Positions 30,335-42,319 of a DNA stretch of 64,000 nucleotides are shown in pieces. The notes beneath the pieces are model-generated. The model did no database searches and was not told the origin of the DNA. It saw only the letters and a list, made by a program, of their open reading frames with translations. The position numbers were made by a program, and so were the translations under genes. This DNA is from Diabrotica undecimpunctata (Eukaryota; Arthropoda; Insecta; Coleoptera; Chrysomelidae): NCBI RefSeq assembly GCF_040954645.1, contig NC_092809.1, forward strand, positions 133,413,914-133,477,913. The letters are read 5' to 3'. Numbering within the stretch: position 1 is the stretch's first letter; each line of letters starts with the position of its first letter.

Positions 30335-31240
30335 CGGGAAATGTTATTTCGTTAGGAGATCCTAAGCATTATCTGATTGCCAGTATGTGCTAGTTAACCA
30401 GCCTTAACACATAAGCCTAACCACCATAACTTATTCAAAACGTTAGAAATACGTCTGCGGAAGCAGTTTATATTTGTGTATAGTTGAAAGACGGGATTGA
30501 CATTGATAATGAATAAAATTGGATCAATTTTATTATCTTACCCTACATCACCTGTTTTAGTGGCTATTTTTTAGTTTTGTAGAAAATTAATTTAATTTAG
30601 TTTGAATGCTGATTTTGGTTAGAATATAATTACTTATGTGTACATTATTTACCTCACTTAGTCCTATCTATTTATAAATATAGATAGGATAATAACCGAC
30701 TCTGTACTCTGTAATGTGTTCAAAGAAAATGTAAGAAATTAGAACTGATTTATTACTAGTTGTACCATTTATATTTATTAACTAATTTATACATTTATGG
30801 GATGACAGTGCCCTAGTAATGTCACAAAAATGACTGTAATGCTTCGTCATCGCCATTAAGTTCATTAACTTCACTACTAACGAGCTATATCATCTCTTCC
30901 ACTTAATATCATAATTAATCGTGCCAATATAATTGGGCGGATATGTAAACATTTCTATCAATTTTATGGTTTTTATCTAAGTATGTCGTACTTGTTGTTA
31001 TAACACGATTTATATACAAACAGAAGTAATTTATTACGATTATCTGAACTATGTAGGTAACCAGTGTTTAATTAAGCGATCGTCTTAATGAATTTTAGAT
31101 ACAACATACGGGAATGATTAATAAGCGTTTAAGTAGGTTATAAAATAGAGAAATCCAACGCAAATATGTCAAAAAAGATATTCTCGCACATACTACACAC
31201 CTAAAGTTGTCCTTTGTACTTACGAATCTAAACGAAGCTA
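30335..31240. other. No recognised gene; one short hairpin
   Basis: At 30662-30689 tcctatctat and its exact inverse atagatagga flank an 8-nt loop. Otherwise AT-rich and featureless. Confidence 0.5.
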
Positions 31241-31299
31241 TAGTGACCTGAAAGGAGTTCAGAAACGCTAGTGCAGGATCTGCTGTACCCTTCCTGAAT

Positions 31300-31600
31300 G
31301 TTTGTTAGATAACGCGTGACTCAGAGGGCTATGGAGCGCCAGATATTGGGTGTCTCTCTCAAAAACAGAATCCCAAAGGAAGAAATACGTCGTAAAACAA
31401 AAACAACAGACGTCATCGAAAAAATCGTGTCGTTAAAATGGAATTGGGCAGGACACGACCCCAGAATATCAGACAACCGATGGACAAAACGTCTTTTATG
31501 CAAGCCGCACAAGATAGAGACAGATGGAAAGAGCCGAGGGAGACCTATGTCCAGCAGTGGACGGATACAGGTTGATGATGATGATGATGATGAAACAAGA
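31300..31600 (+). pseudogene. LINE C-terminal fragment with (GAT)n tail
   Basis: Reads TQRAMERQILGVSLKNRIP, EEIRRKTKTTDVIEKI and LKWNWAGHDPR, then a deletion and shift to DRDRWKEPRETYVQQWTDTG. It ends in about six gat units (31575-31593). The same C-terminal type is at 47.2 kb (minus) and 52.2 kb (plus). Confidence 0.8.
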
Positions 31601-31708
31601 AGTGTAACAGGTAACCGGTAATCTTCCTCATCAAAAACTAGTGGCTTAGGGAATAGTGCTGTTGATCACGGGTATCCAAGGGATTATGTCCGATGGTATA
31701 ATAATTTT

Positions 31709-33720
31709 ATGGGGGCCTATAAAGTGATTAGTTCATACACGTCCAAATTCAGACAAACTAGAGCAAATAGGCTAAACAGAGAGGTCAAAACAGCACTACA
31801 ACATCGTAGTGAAATCTGGGAAAACCACATAAGAGACATGGAGGAGCAAGGACCAAATATGCAAAGTATTTGGAGGCTCCAGAGAATACTGAGAAACGAC
31901 AGAAAGCCAATCGCTCCATTACATGGAGAAAATGGAATAGTGTACACCACAGAGGAAAAAGTAGAGGTAATGAGATAATGAGTACTCTCGAGAAAGAGTG
32001 TATATTAAATTACCACTCAGACGAGGACATCGACTTCATAGAAGAAGTCGAAAAACAAAGAGAAAGACCCGAAAACCCGAACGAAATCATCCTTCCTACA
32101 CCACCGGATGAGTTAAACGAGCTAATTAAAAATAGCTCGCCGAAAAAAGCACAAGAAATTCCCAAACAGATGGAAAGAGGCCCATGTCATAATGTTACCA
32201 AAACTCGGAAAAAGAGCACATTCCCGCAAAACTACAGGCCAATAAGCTTAATACCTGCAATCAGCAAGATTGTAGAGAGAATAATACTCAGCAGACTCCA
32301 AGCTGACACAGACATATTAGATATAATACCCGAAGCCCAATTCGGTTTTAGATCAGAACACTCCAGTGAGCTAAAAGTACTCAGATTAACAGAGTACATA
32401 GCACTTGGATTTAATGACAAAAAATTCACAGGAGCTGCCTTCCTAGATGGAAGCAAAGCTTTCGACAGAGTCTGTCACAAAGGACTGATCTACAAAATGA
32501 GAAGATAGGGTTACAGCGGAGCAATGAAAAGACTAATCACTTCGTACTTGAGCAATCGTAGTTTCAGAGTCCCAAACTCGGGAACCCGGAGGCTGAAGTG
32601 CCACAGGGAGCGGTACTGTAACCTCTACTGTACACGATATACACAGCAGACATACCTAGAACACCAGGTACACTACTAAGCCTCTATGCCGACGACACAA
32701 CGATAGCGGCCAAACACAGAAATGTAGACATAGCGGTAAACAACTTACAAACAGGTCTAGACGACATAGAAGAATGGAGTTTAAAATGGAAAATCGCTAT
32801 AAACTCCGAGAAGACACAGGCTGTACTTTTAAAAAAGGGGCACCAACAACCAAAAGAACAGGTAATTGTGCAAGACAATAACATCGAGTGGAAAAGTGAA
32901 GCAAAATACCTCGGAGTAATCATGGACAAAGGCTTAACATTTAGCAAACATGTAGAAGCTACAGTACAAAAAGCCAACATGGCAAGAGCATCAATAAGAG
33001 GCCTGGCAGGAAGAAAAAGCAAACTTAGACTGAAAACAAAAATAAGATTAATAAATAGTATAATTCTTCTTATACTAACATATGCATCTCTCGCATGGGG
33101 ACACATATGCAATACATCAAAAAAGAAAATACAAGCGGCACATAACAACAGTCTAAGAGAAGCAGTCAACGTACCGATATACGTAGCAGAAAGATTCCTC
33201 TTTAAAGAACTACAACAAATCAGGGTGACTGACACAATAAAAGAAAAAGCTAGGACAAAGTTCGCGGAGATAGAGAACCACCCCAGCCACATATTGCGAG
33301 ATATAATGACGCTTTCCATAGATGGAAGCACAAAAGACCCAAACAACAAATAGTAGAATAAAATCATAATACTAGAGAGAAAATCAACAATCTCACCAGA
33401 GAGAAAACAAAACACCAGAGAGAAAACACTACAAAAAACAACAACAACGCACAATGAAGATAGTTCGTAGCTCATAACACTCGTGGACAATCGCAACGTA
33501 CAGCGTGGACCCAGTTAATTTTAAGTAGATAATTTATTATATTAATATGCATTAATTCTGATTTTATGTTTCAGGCATGCTACAAAAAAAAATCCAAAAA
33601 ACAACAAAAAACGGCTTCGGCCACCAAAAAATAAAAAAAACTACTAACAAAACAGGCGCAAGCCACAAAAAAAAAATATTAACAAAAACCATTAAAAACC
33701 CGGGCACGTAGGACCTTGAG
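31709..33720 (+). pseudogene. Jockey-clade LINE, 5'-truncated, long RT remnant
   Basis: After a linker (NREVKTALQHRSEIWENHI, LHGENGIVYT) the RT reads NYRPISLIPAISKIVERI, EAQFGFRSEHSS, GAAFLDGSKAFDRVCHKGL (motif A), a shifted QGAV segment, then SLYADDTTIAAKHRNVD (YADD intact, about 32680) and SLKWKIAINSEKTQAVLL. The tail LGVIMDKGLTFSKHVEAT to about 33352 is open. A stop at 32506 and shifts near 32580 and 32860 make it inactive. The 3' UTR is A-rich with ggcttcggccacc, which I associate with Jockey elements. Confidence 0.85.
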
Positions 33721-34112
33721 CACCAAGTCGCCGAACTGAGCCTAGCTCAGAGCGGAGACTTGAGGCCCAAGTAAGCAATTTTAGTTCGCGGAATAGCCAC
33801 ATTAAGATAACACGAACATAGCGACAATGCGCTATCCTGAGTTTTGAATTTGGTTAGGAAACCATGTTGGGGTTCTATTACCCAGGACCTCCAGATAAAG
33901 AGCATTTGGCTGATAATTGTGCCCCTATCGCACATCAGAGTGCTATAGGGGTAAAGGGATGGTCTGGAGCATTGGAGCGTGGTGGAGTGACTCCTGTTTT
34001 TACTCAAGTTAATACACCTCGCTCCAATGAATTGGTACACCCGAACTTAATTCTTAGGGGTGAACATTTCTCACAGGCTGGGTTTAATTAAATTGCTTGC
34101 TTGCTTGCCTGT
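33721..34112 (+). other. GC-richer segment ending in a (TTGC)n run
   Basis: 33860-34090 is clearly richer in G and C than its surroundings and ends ttgcttgcttgcttgcc at about 34093-34110. A 75-codon frame here (33864-34091) has no recognised domain. It is probably the 3' end of an unclassified non-LTR element with a microsatellite tail, but there is no coding proof. Confidence 0.35.
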
Positions 34113-35340
34113 CTAAATTCAGGGGGTATCTTAAAGATTTCGAAACTCAACTTGTAAGAAAAGTTTTGAAATTATTTATTTTATCAATTTTTATTTATTT
34201 TAACGCCAAATCTAATTTCACCATTTTGTTTTCAATTATAATATATAAAATATAAATTATATATAAAATTTTATTTGGAAAGTCTAAACGAAGCCTTTTT
34301 TTTAACAAGAAAAAAAGTAAAAACTTCTCTGGAAACGAATTTTTTGAGGGATCTAAAAAACTAATACTCTGGTAGTTTTGACATATTATTCAATGTTTCA
34401 ACAATGATCCTGTAAAATTAAATCGATATTTTCATAAAAAAATCATGTTTTTGTCACCTAAATTTTGATTTGAATTAGACTACAATTTGAGACCTAATAC
34501 AAAATGCTTTACATATATTAAAATTTTATTTGACTGAGCTATCTAATCCAACAGGAATTAGATGTGCACGAAATCCTGATCAAATTCCCTCTCACATAAT
34601 ACTAAAAAAATTGCAGTAATAACAAACCAAGGGGAAACTAATAGCATTATTAGGACCAGATATGGAAAATATTGTAAAGATAGCTGTGTACAGGAACAAA
34701 TGAGACTAATAGAAGCATAAAAGGAAGTAACAAACGCATAAACAAGTAAAATTTAACAAACTGTTCGTTATTGCGTATGTTTAATGGACGATATGAGCAC
34801 GTCAGAAAACTTTTCTGTTTTTCATTTCCTCGTTATTAACAAAACTATTTCGTATTATACAACTATATCTACAACTCAATTACCTTTTTTGCGAAAACTT
34901 CATCAAGTAACCCCATATTAAACCACTAATATGTCCACTTGCCACTCCTTAATTATGAAAATTTTGCCACTAACACAAAGATTTCACAATGAAAACACCA
35001 CGGTTTTAACGGAAAATCGACTCTGTATGCTGCACATCGTGGGTAGCATCATAATTTCTTATCTTATCGCTGTTTTATTTATCTCCAAAAACTCGTACAC
35101 CTAGACTTTTATTTACTACACCTACAGCGTAACCTGAACTTTGTGTTTACTAGAATTTTATTTCATGTTTTGTTAATAAATTAAATGTAAAATAAATAAG
35201 AGACTTAACTTGCATAAGACAAAAGTAAGAACTTTAAACTGATGAAAAATCGATAAGTGCGTTGTACAAAATTGATGTTATTGAGTTGAACAAAAATTTT
35301 TCTAACAGCTTACTCTTGATACAAAAATACAGAAACAAAA
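34113..35340. other. No recognised gene
   Basis: AT-rich, stop-dense on all frames; nothing supportable. Confidence 0.55.
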
Positions 35341-35399
35341 GCTTATATAATAAAGGAGTCTCCGGTGAATATGTGTAGATTCTGAGACATCCTTGTCAA

Positions 35400-36738
35400 A
35401 AAAGAAAAAGTGTCAAGAAAAATAAACATCACACAACTGAAGAACCCTGAAAAGAAAAATGAAATAAGTATCAAGATTGAGAAAGAAATAGAAACGCTAG
35501 AAAACTTGGTACAGACAGAAGTTGAAGTAACATGGACTGCTCTAAAAAAGAAAATACCAAAGATACAAGAAGACGACATCGAGTTCACGAAAAACAACAA
35601 AAAACAAGAATGGATAAAGAAAGATATCATGGACCTCATGGACGTAAGACGAAAACATAAAAGAAACCCAATAGAATACAAACGAGTCAATAAAATCATT
35701 AGAAAAAAGTGCAAAGAAGCTAAAGAAAACTGGCTATCAACCAAATGTCTAGAAATTAAACAAAAGGAAAGATACAACACCTTTAATGTCCATAAAAAAG
35801 TAAAAGAAATGACAGGGAGGCACAGAAGGAGACCAGAAACAATATTAAGAAATAATAATAACGAGATAATTAAAGGTACAGAAGAAAAACTGGAGAGATG
35901 GAAAGAATACAGTCAGACAGTTGACGATGATAGACCTTGTTTTCTACCATCCACGGATGATCGAATAAATGAAAAAGGTCCAAAAATAACAAAAGAATAA
36001 GTTATTTATGCAGTAAAAGCTCAGAAAAACGGAAAAGCCACCGGTCCAGACAATATCAATGTCGAAATACTTAAATTAATTGCAGAGAACGAAAGTACAA
36101 GTCTCGACTTGAAAACAGTACTATTCAATAAGATATATGACACCATAATACTGGCTAAAATACCAACATTACCAAAAAATCCAATACCTCACACTGCGAT
36201 GACTATCGAATATTAAGCATGATGCCTCATGCCCTTAAAACTTTTTTCAGAATCATTCATAAACGAATTTACAAGAAGTGTGAGTTTCAGATGAGTGACA
36301 CTCAATTCGGATTTCGAAATGGATTGGGAACACGAGAAGCTCTTTTTGCTTTAAACGTGTTAACACCACGATGCCGGGACATGAATGTAGATGTATATGC
36401 ATGTTTTATTGATTATCGAAAAGCATTTGACTGCGTTAACCATCAAAAGATGATCGAAATTCTGGGAACAACTGGAATTGACGAACAAGACTTGCAAATT
36501 ATCTCAGAACTATATTGGCACCAAACGGCAACAATTAAAATAGCAGACAGTAGAGTATAGAGAGTCTCAGCATAATCAAAGAGAGAGAAATACAATACTT
36601 GGGTCATGTGTTGAGAGGTGAAAGATGTGAATTACTCCAAATCTTATTGGAAGGTAAAGTGTAGGGCAAAAGATCCCTAGATAGCTAAAATTGCCGTTCG
36701 GATCCCCAACGTTTGAAAGTAGACGGTGCAATAAGAAG
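35400..36738 (+). pseudogene. RTE-like LINE with internal deletion
   Basis: Linker sequence (EKEIETLENLVQTEVEV, WIKKDIMDLMDVRRKHKR) leads to GKATGPDNINVEILKLI, then RIYKKCEFQMSDTQFGFRNG and CFIDYRKAFDCVNHQKMI (motif A). At about 36558 the frame jumps from TATIKIADSRV to EIQYLGHVLRGERCELLQ, so the YADD region and thumb are deleted. It ends in aataagaagaag. Stops and a shift at 35998-36219 also break it. Confidence 0.82.
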
Positions 36739-36741
36739 AAG

Positions 36742-37033
36742 TGAGACACCGGTGCTTAATCCTTATTTATTCTCATTAGTGTTGGATCACACAATAGCGA
36801 AATTACGGGGTAACATTCCACGATGCTGAATATATGCTGATAATTTAGTGTTAGTAGCAAATACTAAAAGCAATTTGGAACAGAAAACTGAAACAGTGGA
36901 GACAAGCTTTTGTGGACAAAGGTTTAAAACTTAGTGGGACAAAAACGGAGCATTTGGAATGTTCATTTAAAGATAGAGTTATTACAAATAAAATGATAAC
37001 TTTGGAAAGTGAAATGATGTGAAAAGTAAAAGG
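36742..37033 (+). pseudogene. Second LINE RT fragment, 5' part
   Basis: Shifted frames give LNPYLFSLVLDHTIAKLRGN, IYADNLVLVANTKSNLEQK (YADN instead of YADD) and WRQAFVDKGLKLSGTKTEHL. The block order PYLFSLV, then ADD, then GLKISRTKTEY is a common LINE type in insects and nematodes. It resumes at 37486. Confidence 0.75.
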
Positions 37034-37485
37034 TATGTAACTCCACCGGTCCTCTGGGTATTGACTGCAGGCCAATCTTCCGGGAGTTCCGTCAGAGTGT
37101 TGATCTGATAACAACTCCACTGGTCCTAGGGTATTGACTGAAGGCCAACCGCTTCTGCTAGAGATCTAGTGGCAGTTCCGTACCCGATCTTGGAGTATTG
37201 ATCTGAGACAGACCTATTATTTCCCGTGAATAAGTATTGATCAGTCGCTATCCGCTCCTAGCCGGACCGAGTGTTGATCGGCCCGTTCCATTTCTATTTC
37301 TTTGACAAGTCCTTTCCTGTCTTCACCGCGTGTGTATTAACACATCGTTATTACCGTTTAGATTTTATGACATCCAGATCGCAGCCGCAGTATTGATAGT
37401 TTATTTTTATTGGTTTAAATATAACTTTATTTTGTTATTTAATTGTTCCAAATATATTTTAATTTAAATCTGAGTTTTACTAAGT
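37034..37485. repeat. About 450-bp insertion with degenerate internal repeats
   Basis: This splits a LINE frame. gtatgt occurs at the left junction (37034) and again at the right (about 37485), a possible short target duplication. The GC-richer left half has two degenerate copies of a unit beginning aactccac.ggtcct and running through gtattgactg.aggcca (37039 and 37113), plus scattered gtattgatc motifs to 37270. The right half is T-rich. No coding sequence. The class is unknown; a SINE or MITE is possible. Confidence 0.5.
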
Positions 37486-37745
37486 ATGTTGTCTAAAAGA
37501 GTATAAGTACCTAGGGTCGATATTACAGAGTAATTGGGAAATATATAGAGATATTCCAATGAAACTGAAGGGAACATTCTATAAAATTGCCATAAGACCA
37601 GCTATGATGTAGAGAACTATGATGTAGGACCAAAAAAAGAGGAACAATTATTGCATGTGGCGGAAATAGGAATGCTTAGTTAAGTGGAGAGACAAAAAAG
37701 TTTGCAGTAAAAAAGCCGCTACGAAAAACTAACACATTTTTGAAA
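37486..37745 (+). pseudogene. Second LINE RT fragment, 3' part
   Basis: Reads VKYLGSILQSNWE, then MKLKGTFYKIAIRPAMM with stops. This is the region just downstream of the RT core and joins in order with the part ending at 37033. Confidence 0.72.
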
Positions 37746-37749
37746 TTTG

Positions 37750-38994
37750 GGGCATCAAAAATATTTAAATTCGTTCCTTATTTCTCCGGCAACAAAATGG
37801 ATGTTAAGCTGTAATATATTATCTTAAAGTAAATCATCACAACTATAACACACAAGCACAAATCCAAACATATAAGGTCAGAATAATATTAGGTATTGTA
37901 GTTTTAAGATGATGGAATTGGACACTGTATATTTACTCAACCTATTATTTTAGACCTACAAATTTGATTGTGAACTAACAGACCACTGACTACTGACCAT
38001 AACGTTGATTTCATTATTTATTTGTTCTATTTTTCTAGTCGTTTGTCGATTTTTTGTGAACAACGAACCATAATGTTGACTTTATTATAAATGTGTTCTA
38101 TTTTCTTAGTCGCTTGTCGATTTCTAAGAGAAGAGCAACGTCCGATCTACTTTAAGAAGAGTAATTTTAACTTTTAATTGGCGTTATCAAATTCGCTGCT
38201 CAACTTAATTGTATATGAATTCAAAGAGTAGAAACGATTTTATGTACCCGTTAGATTTAATTAAAGATATAATAATAAACTGCTTCTGCTTGAATTACTG
38301 TTCGTATCTTGGCATGTGTACCATAAAGCCTTCGTACACCTGTAATTAATATGTCTTGCAAATGTAAACAAAATATTAGACGTGATATAGATCGTTTTAA
38401 TTTATTCTACCCATAGATAGAACCGGGTTCATCTTATTACATATTATATCAGTATTACAGTACACTTCGAACCACAAAACTCTTATAAATACAACAGAGA
38501 AGTATGGAATATGTGGAATCCTTTTATTATCATTAAAATGAGTTCCTAAATATAGCGTTTACAGTTCTTTTTGCCTGACAGATGACTTCGCGTTCGACTT
38601 ATTTATCGATTTCCAGTTGTATTACTGGAATGACCAAACGACGAACTATTTTGAACACTGCATTTTTGAAACTTTAATTTATTGATTGAACCGATAGTCT
38701 TACTACCCATTTATTGTAGCTGTTCATCAGTAAGCTCTATATCTAAAGCATTTTCAGTGCTTCTTCATACGTAGGTAATGGATCAATAGCTCGTTCTTCA
38801 ATTAGTTCGTTTTTCAGTTCATCAATAGTAGTCGTTTTCACTTAATAGCATTAAATTTAACCTCATTTATTATTTAGCGTTCTAGCATGTGTAAATTTCT
38901 TATAACCATCGAATATTTAAGGTATTATATTTTCTTGGTACGCCCCTGGGACATGTATAGAATTGTGCTGAGTCTCTGTTTACTTTCCACACCG
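37750..38994. other. No recognised gene; one tandem duplication
   Basis: At 37997-38138 two adjacent 71-bp units begin ccataa.gttga and share tgttctattttc and agtcg.ttgtcgatt. The rest is AT-rich and uninformative. Confidence 0.5.
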
Positions 38995-38999
38995 AAGAC

Positions 39000-41115
39000 A
39001 AATTCCAGGTACAACTGCGAAGTTAAATATGATTAAATCCGGAAACTAATTGTCTAAACCAAAGCCGCTCCGAAGATTCCTTATTCCCTCGATATTCCCC
39101 CCCATGCCATAACTGACCCTCCACCAAATGGACGTCTCTCGGCAACACATGCTTAAAGATATCTCTCGCCTGGACGTTGCCACACGCTTACAAGTTTGTC
39201 TGAGACCGTAAGACAGAATCTCGATTTATCGGAAAACAGTAACGGATTCTTCTTTTTCTGGTTCCTATCCGTTTCAGATGTTGGAAATCATATTGGCAAT
39301 CATGACCTTGCTCGTTGCAGCTCGAAACAGCTCCGTTGAGGTTTTCTTAAACAATGTTCTTAAATTCCGCAGCCATGATATTCTCCTTCTACCGGGTCCT
39401 CACTTACCTCTGACTTTACCTTGCAATATAGACTGCAGCAGGGAGTAACGGTGCTGATTTCTCATAACGTGTCCCAGATATTGCAATTTTATGCGTTTGA
39501 TCGTAAACACAATCTCTGGTTCCTTCTTCATTTTTTCTAGAACTTCCTTGTTCGTGATCCTTGCTGTCTATGATATTCTTAGCATTCTTCTATAAAGCCA
39601 CATCTCAAATGCTTCAAGTTTTTTAATAGTGGTGTCTGTAAGCGTCCATGCCTCCGCCCCGTACAACAACACAGAGAAAACATAGCATCTCAAATGTCTC
39701 ATTTTTGTATCTAGGGATATATTGTGACTTTTGAAGATGGCGCTCATTTTATTAAAGACCGTTCTTGCCTTTCCTATGCGGCACTTTATTTCCTGTACAT
39801 TGCTCCACTGTTCGTTTATAATAGTTCCCAGGTAGCAATACTGTTTTACTCGCTCTATCTGCGTCCCATTAATGTAAAGATGAGCCCCATTTCTCCTTGC
39901 TGATAATCATTTGTTTCGTTTTGTGGGTATTAATGTTTAGTCCGTACTGTTGACTGTACTCGTTTATTCTGTCCATTAGCCTCTGAAGTCCCTCTAAACT
40001 ATCTGCTATCACCATGGTGTCGTCGGCATATCTAACATTGTTTACTCTTTCACCATTTAGAAGGATGCCTTCATCTATTCCGTAAAGAGCCTCGTTAAAA
40101 ATTTTCTCTGAGTACATATTAAATATCAACGGCGATAGGATACATCCCTGTCTAACTCCGTGTAGTATTTTTATGTGATCTGTTTCTTCTCCGTTAATTT
40201 TCATGTATGCGGTCTCATTCCAGTATAGTTCTGAAATTATTCTGAGGTCTTTGTCATCCAGGTCTGCTTCTTTTAAAATGTTTATCATCTTTTGATGTTG
40301 AACTCTATCAAATGCCTTTTCATAGTCGATCAAGCACGCGTATACGTCGTAGTTAACGTCCCTGCATCTTTGAATCAGTACCTGTACTCCGAAAAGTGCC
40401 TCTCTGGTACCCATTGCGTTAATGAAGCCGAACTGTCTGTCCGATATTTGTTCCTCGCACTTCTTATAAATTCTTCCATGGATGACTCTAAGAAACAGTT
40501 TCAACATGTGGCTCATTAGGCTGATTGTTCGATATTCTTCGCACTTTTTAGCCCCCTGTTTTTTAGGTATCGCTATGAATTCTGATTCTAGCCATTTATC
40601 AGGGATGATTCCTGTATTGTATATTTTATTGAAGACAGCCGTGATCCAATTTATTCCTTCTTCCTCCAAGAGTTTTAAAAATTCAGCTTCGATATTATCA
40701 GGCCCTACAGCTTTACTTTACTTTACAGTAACGGATTAGAATCGTGTATTGTCCAAGCAAAGTGTTCTCGTGCAAAATCAATTTGGCAATTCGGTGTTCA
40801 CGGGAAAGCCTTACGTTTACATTTCCCACTTCCTGCATATGATTTCAAAGGGAAATAGCCGTGACCGTTCGGTTTCTCAAACCACTTGAAACGATAAAGC
40901 GGTCATCTCAAGCTGTTGTAATTCTGCTTTGACCTGAACCAGGTCTTTGAGTAAGCAGGCCGGTCTCTATTTGTACCGTTGCGTCGCCATACTCGTTGCA
41001 CACTCGAGAGACTTGAGAGAAACTAACGTTTCTCTCAGGTCCGCGCTGATCGTTACTATCTTCTAACGCCGCCCAATTCTTGCCGATACCGATACAACCG
41101 AACGTATGCTCATTG
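39000..41115 (-). pseudogene. Tc1-like transposase pseudogene split by an RTE insertion
   Basis: The minus strand from 41115 gives an HTH region (SFSQVSRVCNEYGDATVQ), then TGLLTQRPGSGQSRITTA, DDRFIVSSGLRN and, up to 40738, SREHRIAKLILHENTLL. After the RTE insertion the frame continues NPLLFSDKSRFCLTVSD (first catalytic aspartate in FSDKSRF), WQRPGERYL and FGGGSVMAWGGIS. This is the standard order of a Tc1-like transposase. The second and third catalytic residues are missing and stops are present. A second Tc1-like scrap lies at 55.6-56.0 kb. Confidence 0.8.
39249..40724 (-). mobile_element. 5'-truncated RTE-like LINE with perfect 13-bp target duplication
   Basis: acagtaacggatt occurs at 39236-39248 and 40725-40737, exactly bounding the insertion, which split a Tc1 pseudogene. 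The RT is nearly complete: VGPDNIEAEFLK start, IAIPKKQGAKKCEEY, RQFGFINAMGTREALF, CLIDYEKAFDRVQHQKM (motif A), GVRQGCILSPLIFNMYSE and NNVRYADDTMVIADSL (YADD intact, near 40030). A frame of 266 codons is open to 39869, then shifts to YINGTQIERVKQYCYLGTII and the usual C-terminus ending in an A/G-rich tail. The exact duplication indicates a fairly recent insertion. A short tttactttac repeat lies at the 5' junction. Confidence 0.88.
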
Positions 41116-41120
41116 TAATA

Positions 41121-41706
41121 CACTGAGCCCCCTTTCAGACGAGGATACTGTATCCGAGATACGCGTATCCGAGACGCAGATATTACATAGACTCAAATGG
41201 AGCTTTTCAGACGGGACGCGCGAGGGATACAGTATACGAGATACCGAATTCAGTATCTCGGACCCTCCTGTCGCCGACGACTGAATGCGTATCCCAGATA
41301 CAGAAGAAACATTACGTTAAATGAACGCTTTCAGACACGAATACTTTTGCACCACATTCCATAGACGCGCGATTTTCTGTCGAATAATTGTGAATGAGCA
41401 ACGAAAGAAAGACGGTGTTTTCTGAATATAGTTATACGTTCCCTTGGTTTCTCTTAATTCTACAATAGGATGAACCCACAAATTACGGCGTCTTTTCAGT
41501 TTCTTTTTCTTTTTATTTAATATGTACCACAGCATAACATACTCTTCTACATACATACTCCAAAAATATAACCGCACTGCACTGCTACTATTTTCATACT
41601 GACGAGCATGCCCGTGAATCCGATACAGTCGCCATCGAAAATAATTCTGTATCTCGCATACAGTATCTCGCATACAGTATGCTCGTCTGAAAACCCTCTG
41701 ACAGTG
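41121..41706 (-). mobile_element. PIF/Harbinger-type MITE with about 55-bp TIRs
   Basis: Left end cactgagccccctttcagac and right end, read inverted, cactgtcagagggttttcag continue as acgag.atactgtat.cgagata on both sides with further cgagatac repeats. The minus strand encodes KRRRNLWVHPIVELRETKGT, a HARBI1-like N-terminal block (WVHPI...R...G.Y), so it derives from a Harbinger element by internal deletion. The target duplication is unclear. Confidence 0.65.
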
Positions 41707-41934
41707 ACAACACAACACAAACAATACAACTGACGTTAAAACCACATAAACAAAAACTATGCTTATAATGATTTTTATTAATTAGGCTAAGGAGCCCTTT
41801 TTATCTCAAATGCTTATCGCAACAGCAACAACAATTTTTTTCACGCAATCCATTACAACCGAAAATAGTTAAAAAAGAATAATTTCTAAAACAAATTCAA
41901 ATTACAGGGTGACCCTAATTTTGTGCTCGGCAGT

Positions 41935-42150
41935 ATATTTTAAAACGAAAAGTGTCATAAAAATTAAAAAAAAAACAGATGATTCAATATTGTTATTAAT
42001 TGGATGACATTTATGACTTTCGACAATCGTTACGAATCGAATCTTTTATTGACAGATATTCTTTTAATTTTTTACTTTTCATTTAATGTCTATATTTTGT
42101 TAGTTATTTTTCATTCAGTTTTTAATTTAAACCTGCTTAGAATAAATATA
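41935..42150. repeat. Dispersed repeat, copy 1 (lacks the MITE seen in copy 2)
   Basis: Shares gtgtcat.aaaa, cagat.attcaatatt, attggatgac, gaatcttttatt and gttagttatttt in order with 61536-62195. Copy 2 carries a 450-bp insertion where this copy has caatattgttattaattgg. Confidence 0.75.
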
Positions 42151-42319
42151 TGGTGACTAGAAACAAATTAATCGATAGTAGTGAATCTACTATCTTTGTG
42201 ACGCTACCCGTGACGCCTTCTCGTGGCGCTAGTTCCGTGACGCTCGACTCAGCATTTTACTATAGAGAAAATAAAAAAAATCGGTTGCCTGTAAAGTCGG
42301 TTTTACGGGCGAAGATTTT

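Noticed and set aside
31575..31593. (GAT)n and similar (GAA)n runs as independent microsatellite loci
   Set aside because: They lie at the 3' ends of LINE fragments and are best read as element tails.
32684..33496. 270-codon minus-strand frame with hydrophobic runs resembling a membrane protein
   Set aside because: It is the exact antisense of the Jockey RT region; the plus strand carries YADD and other RT motifs, so this is a shadow.
37034..37485. Intron in the LINE, because the insert starts GTATGT and is followed by AAG
   Set aside because: LINEs lack introns, the right end has gtatgt again, and internal repeats point to an inserted element.
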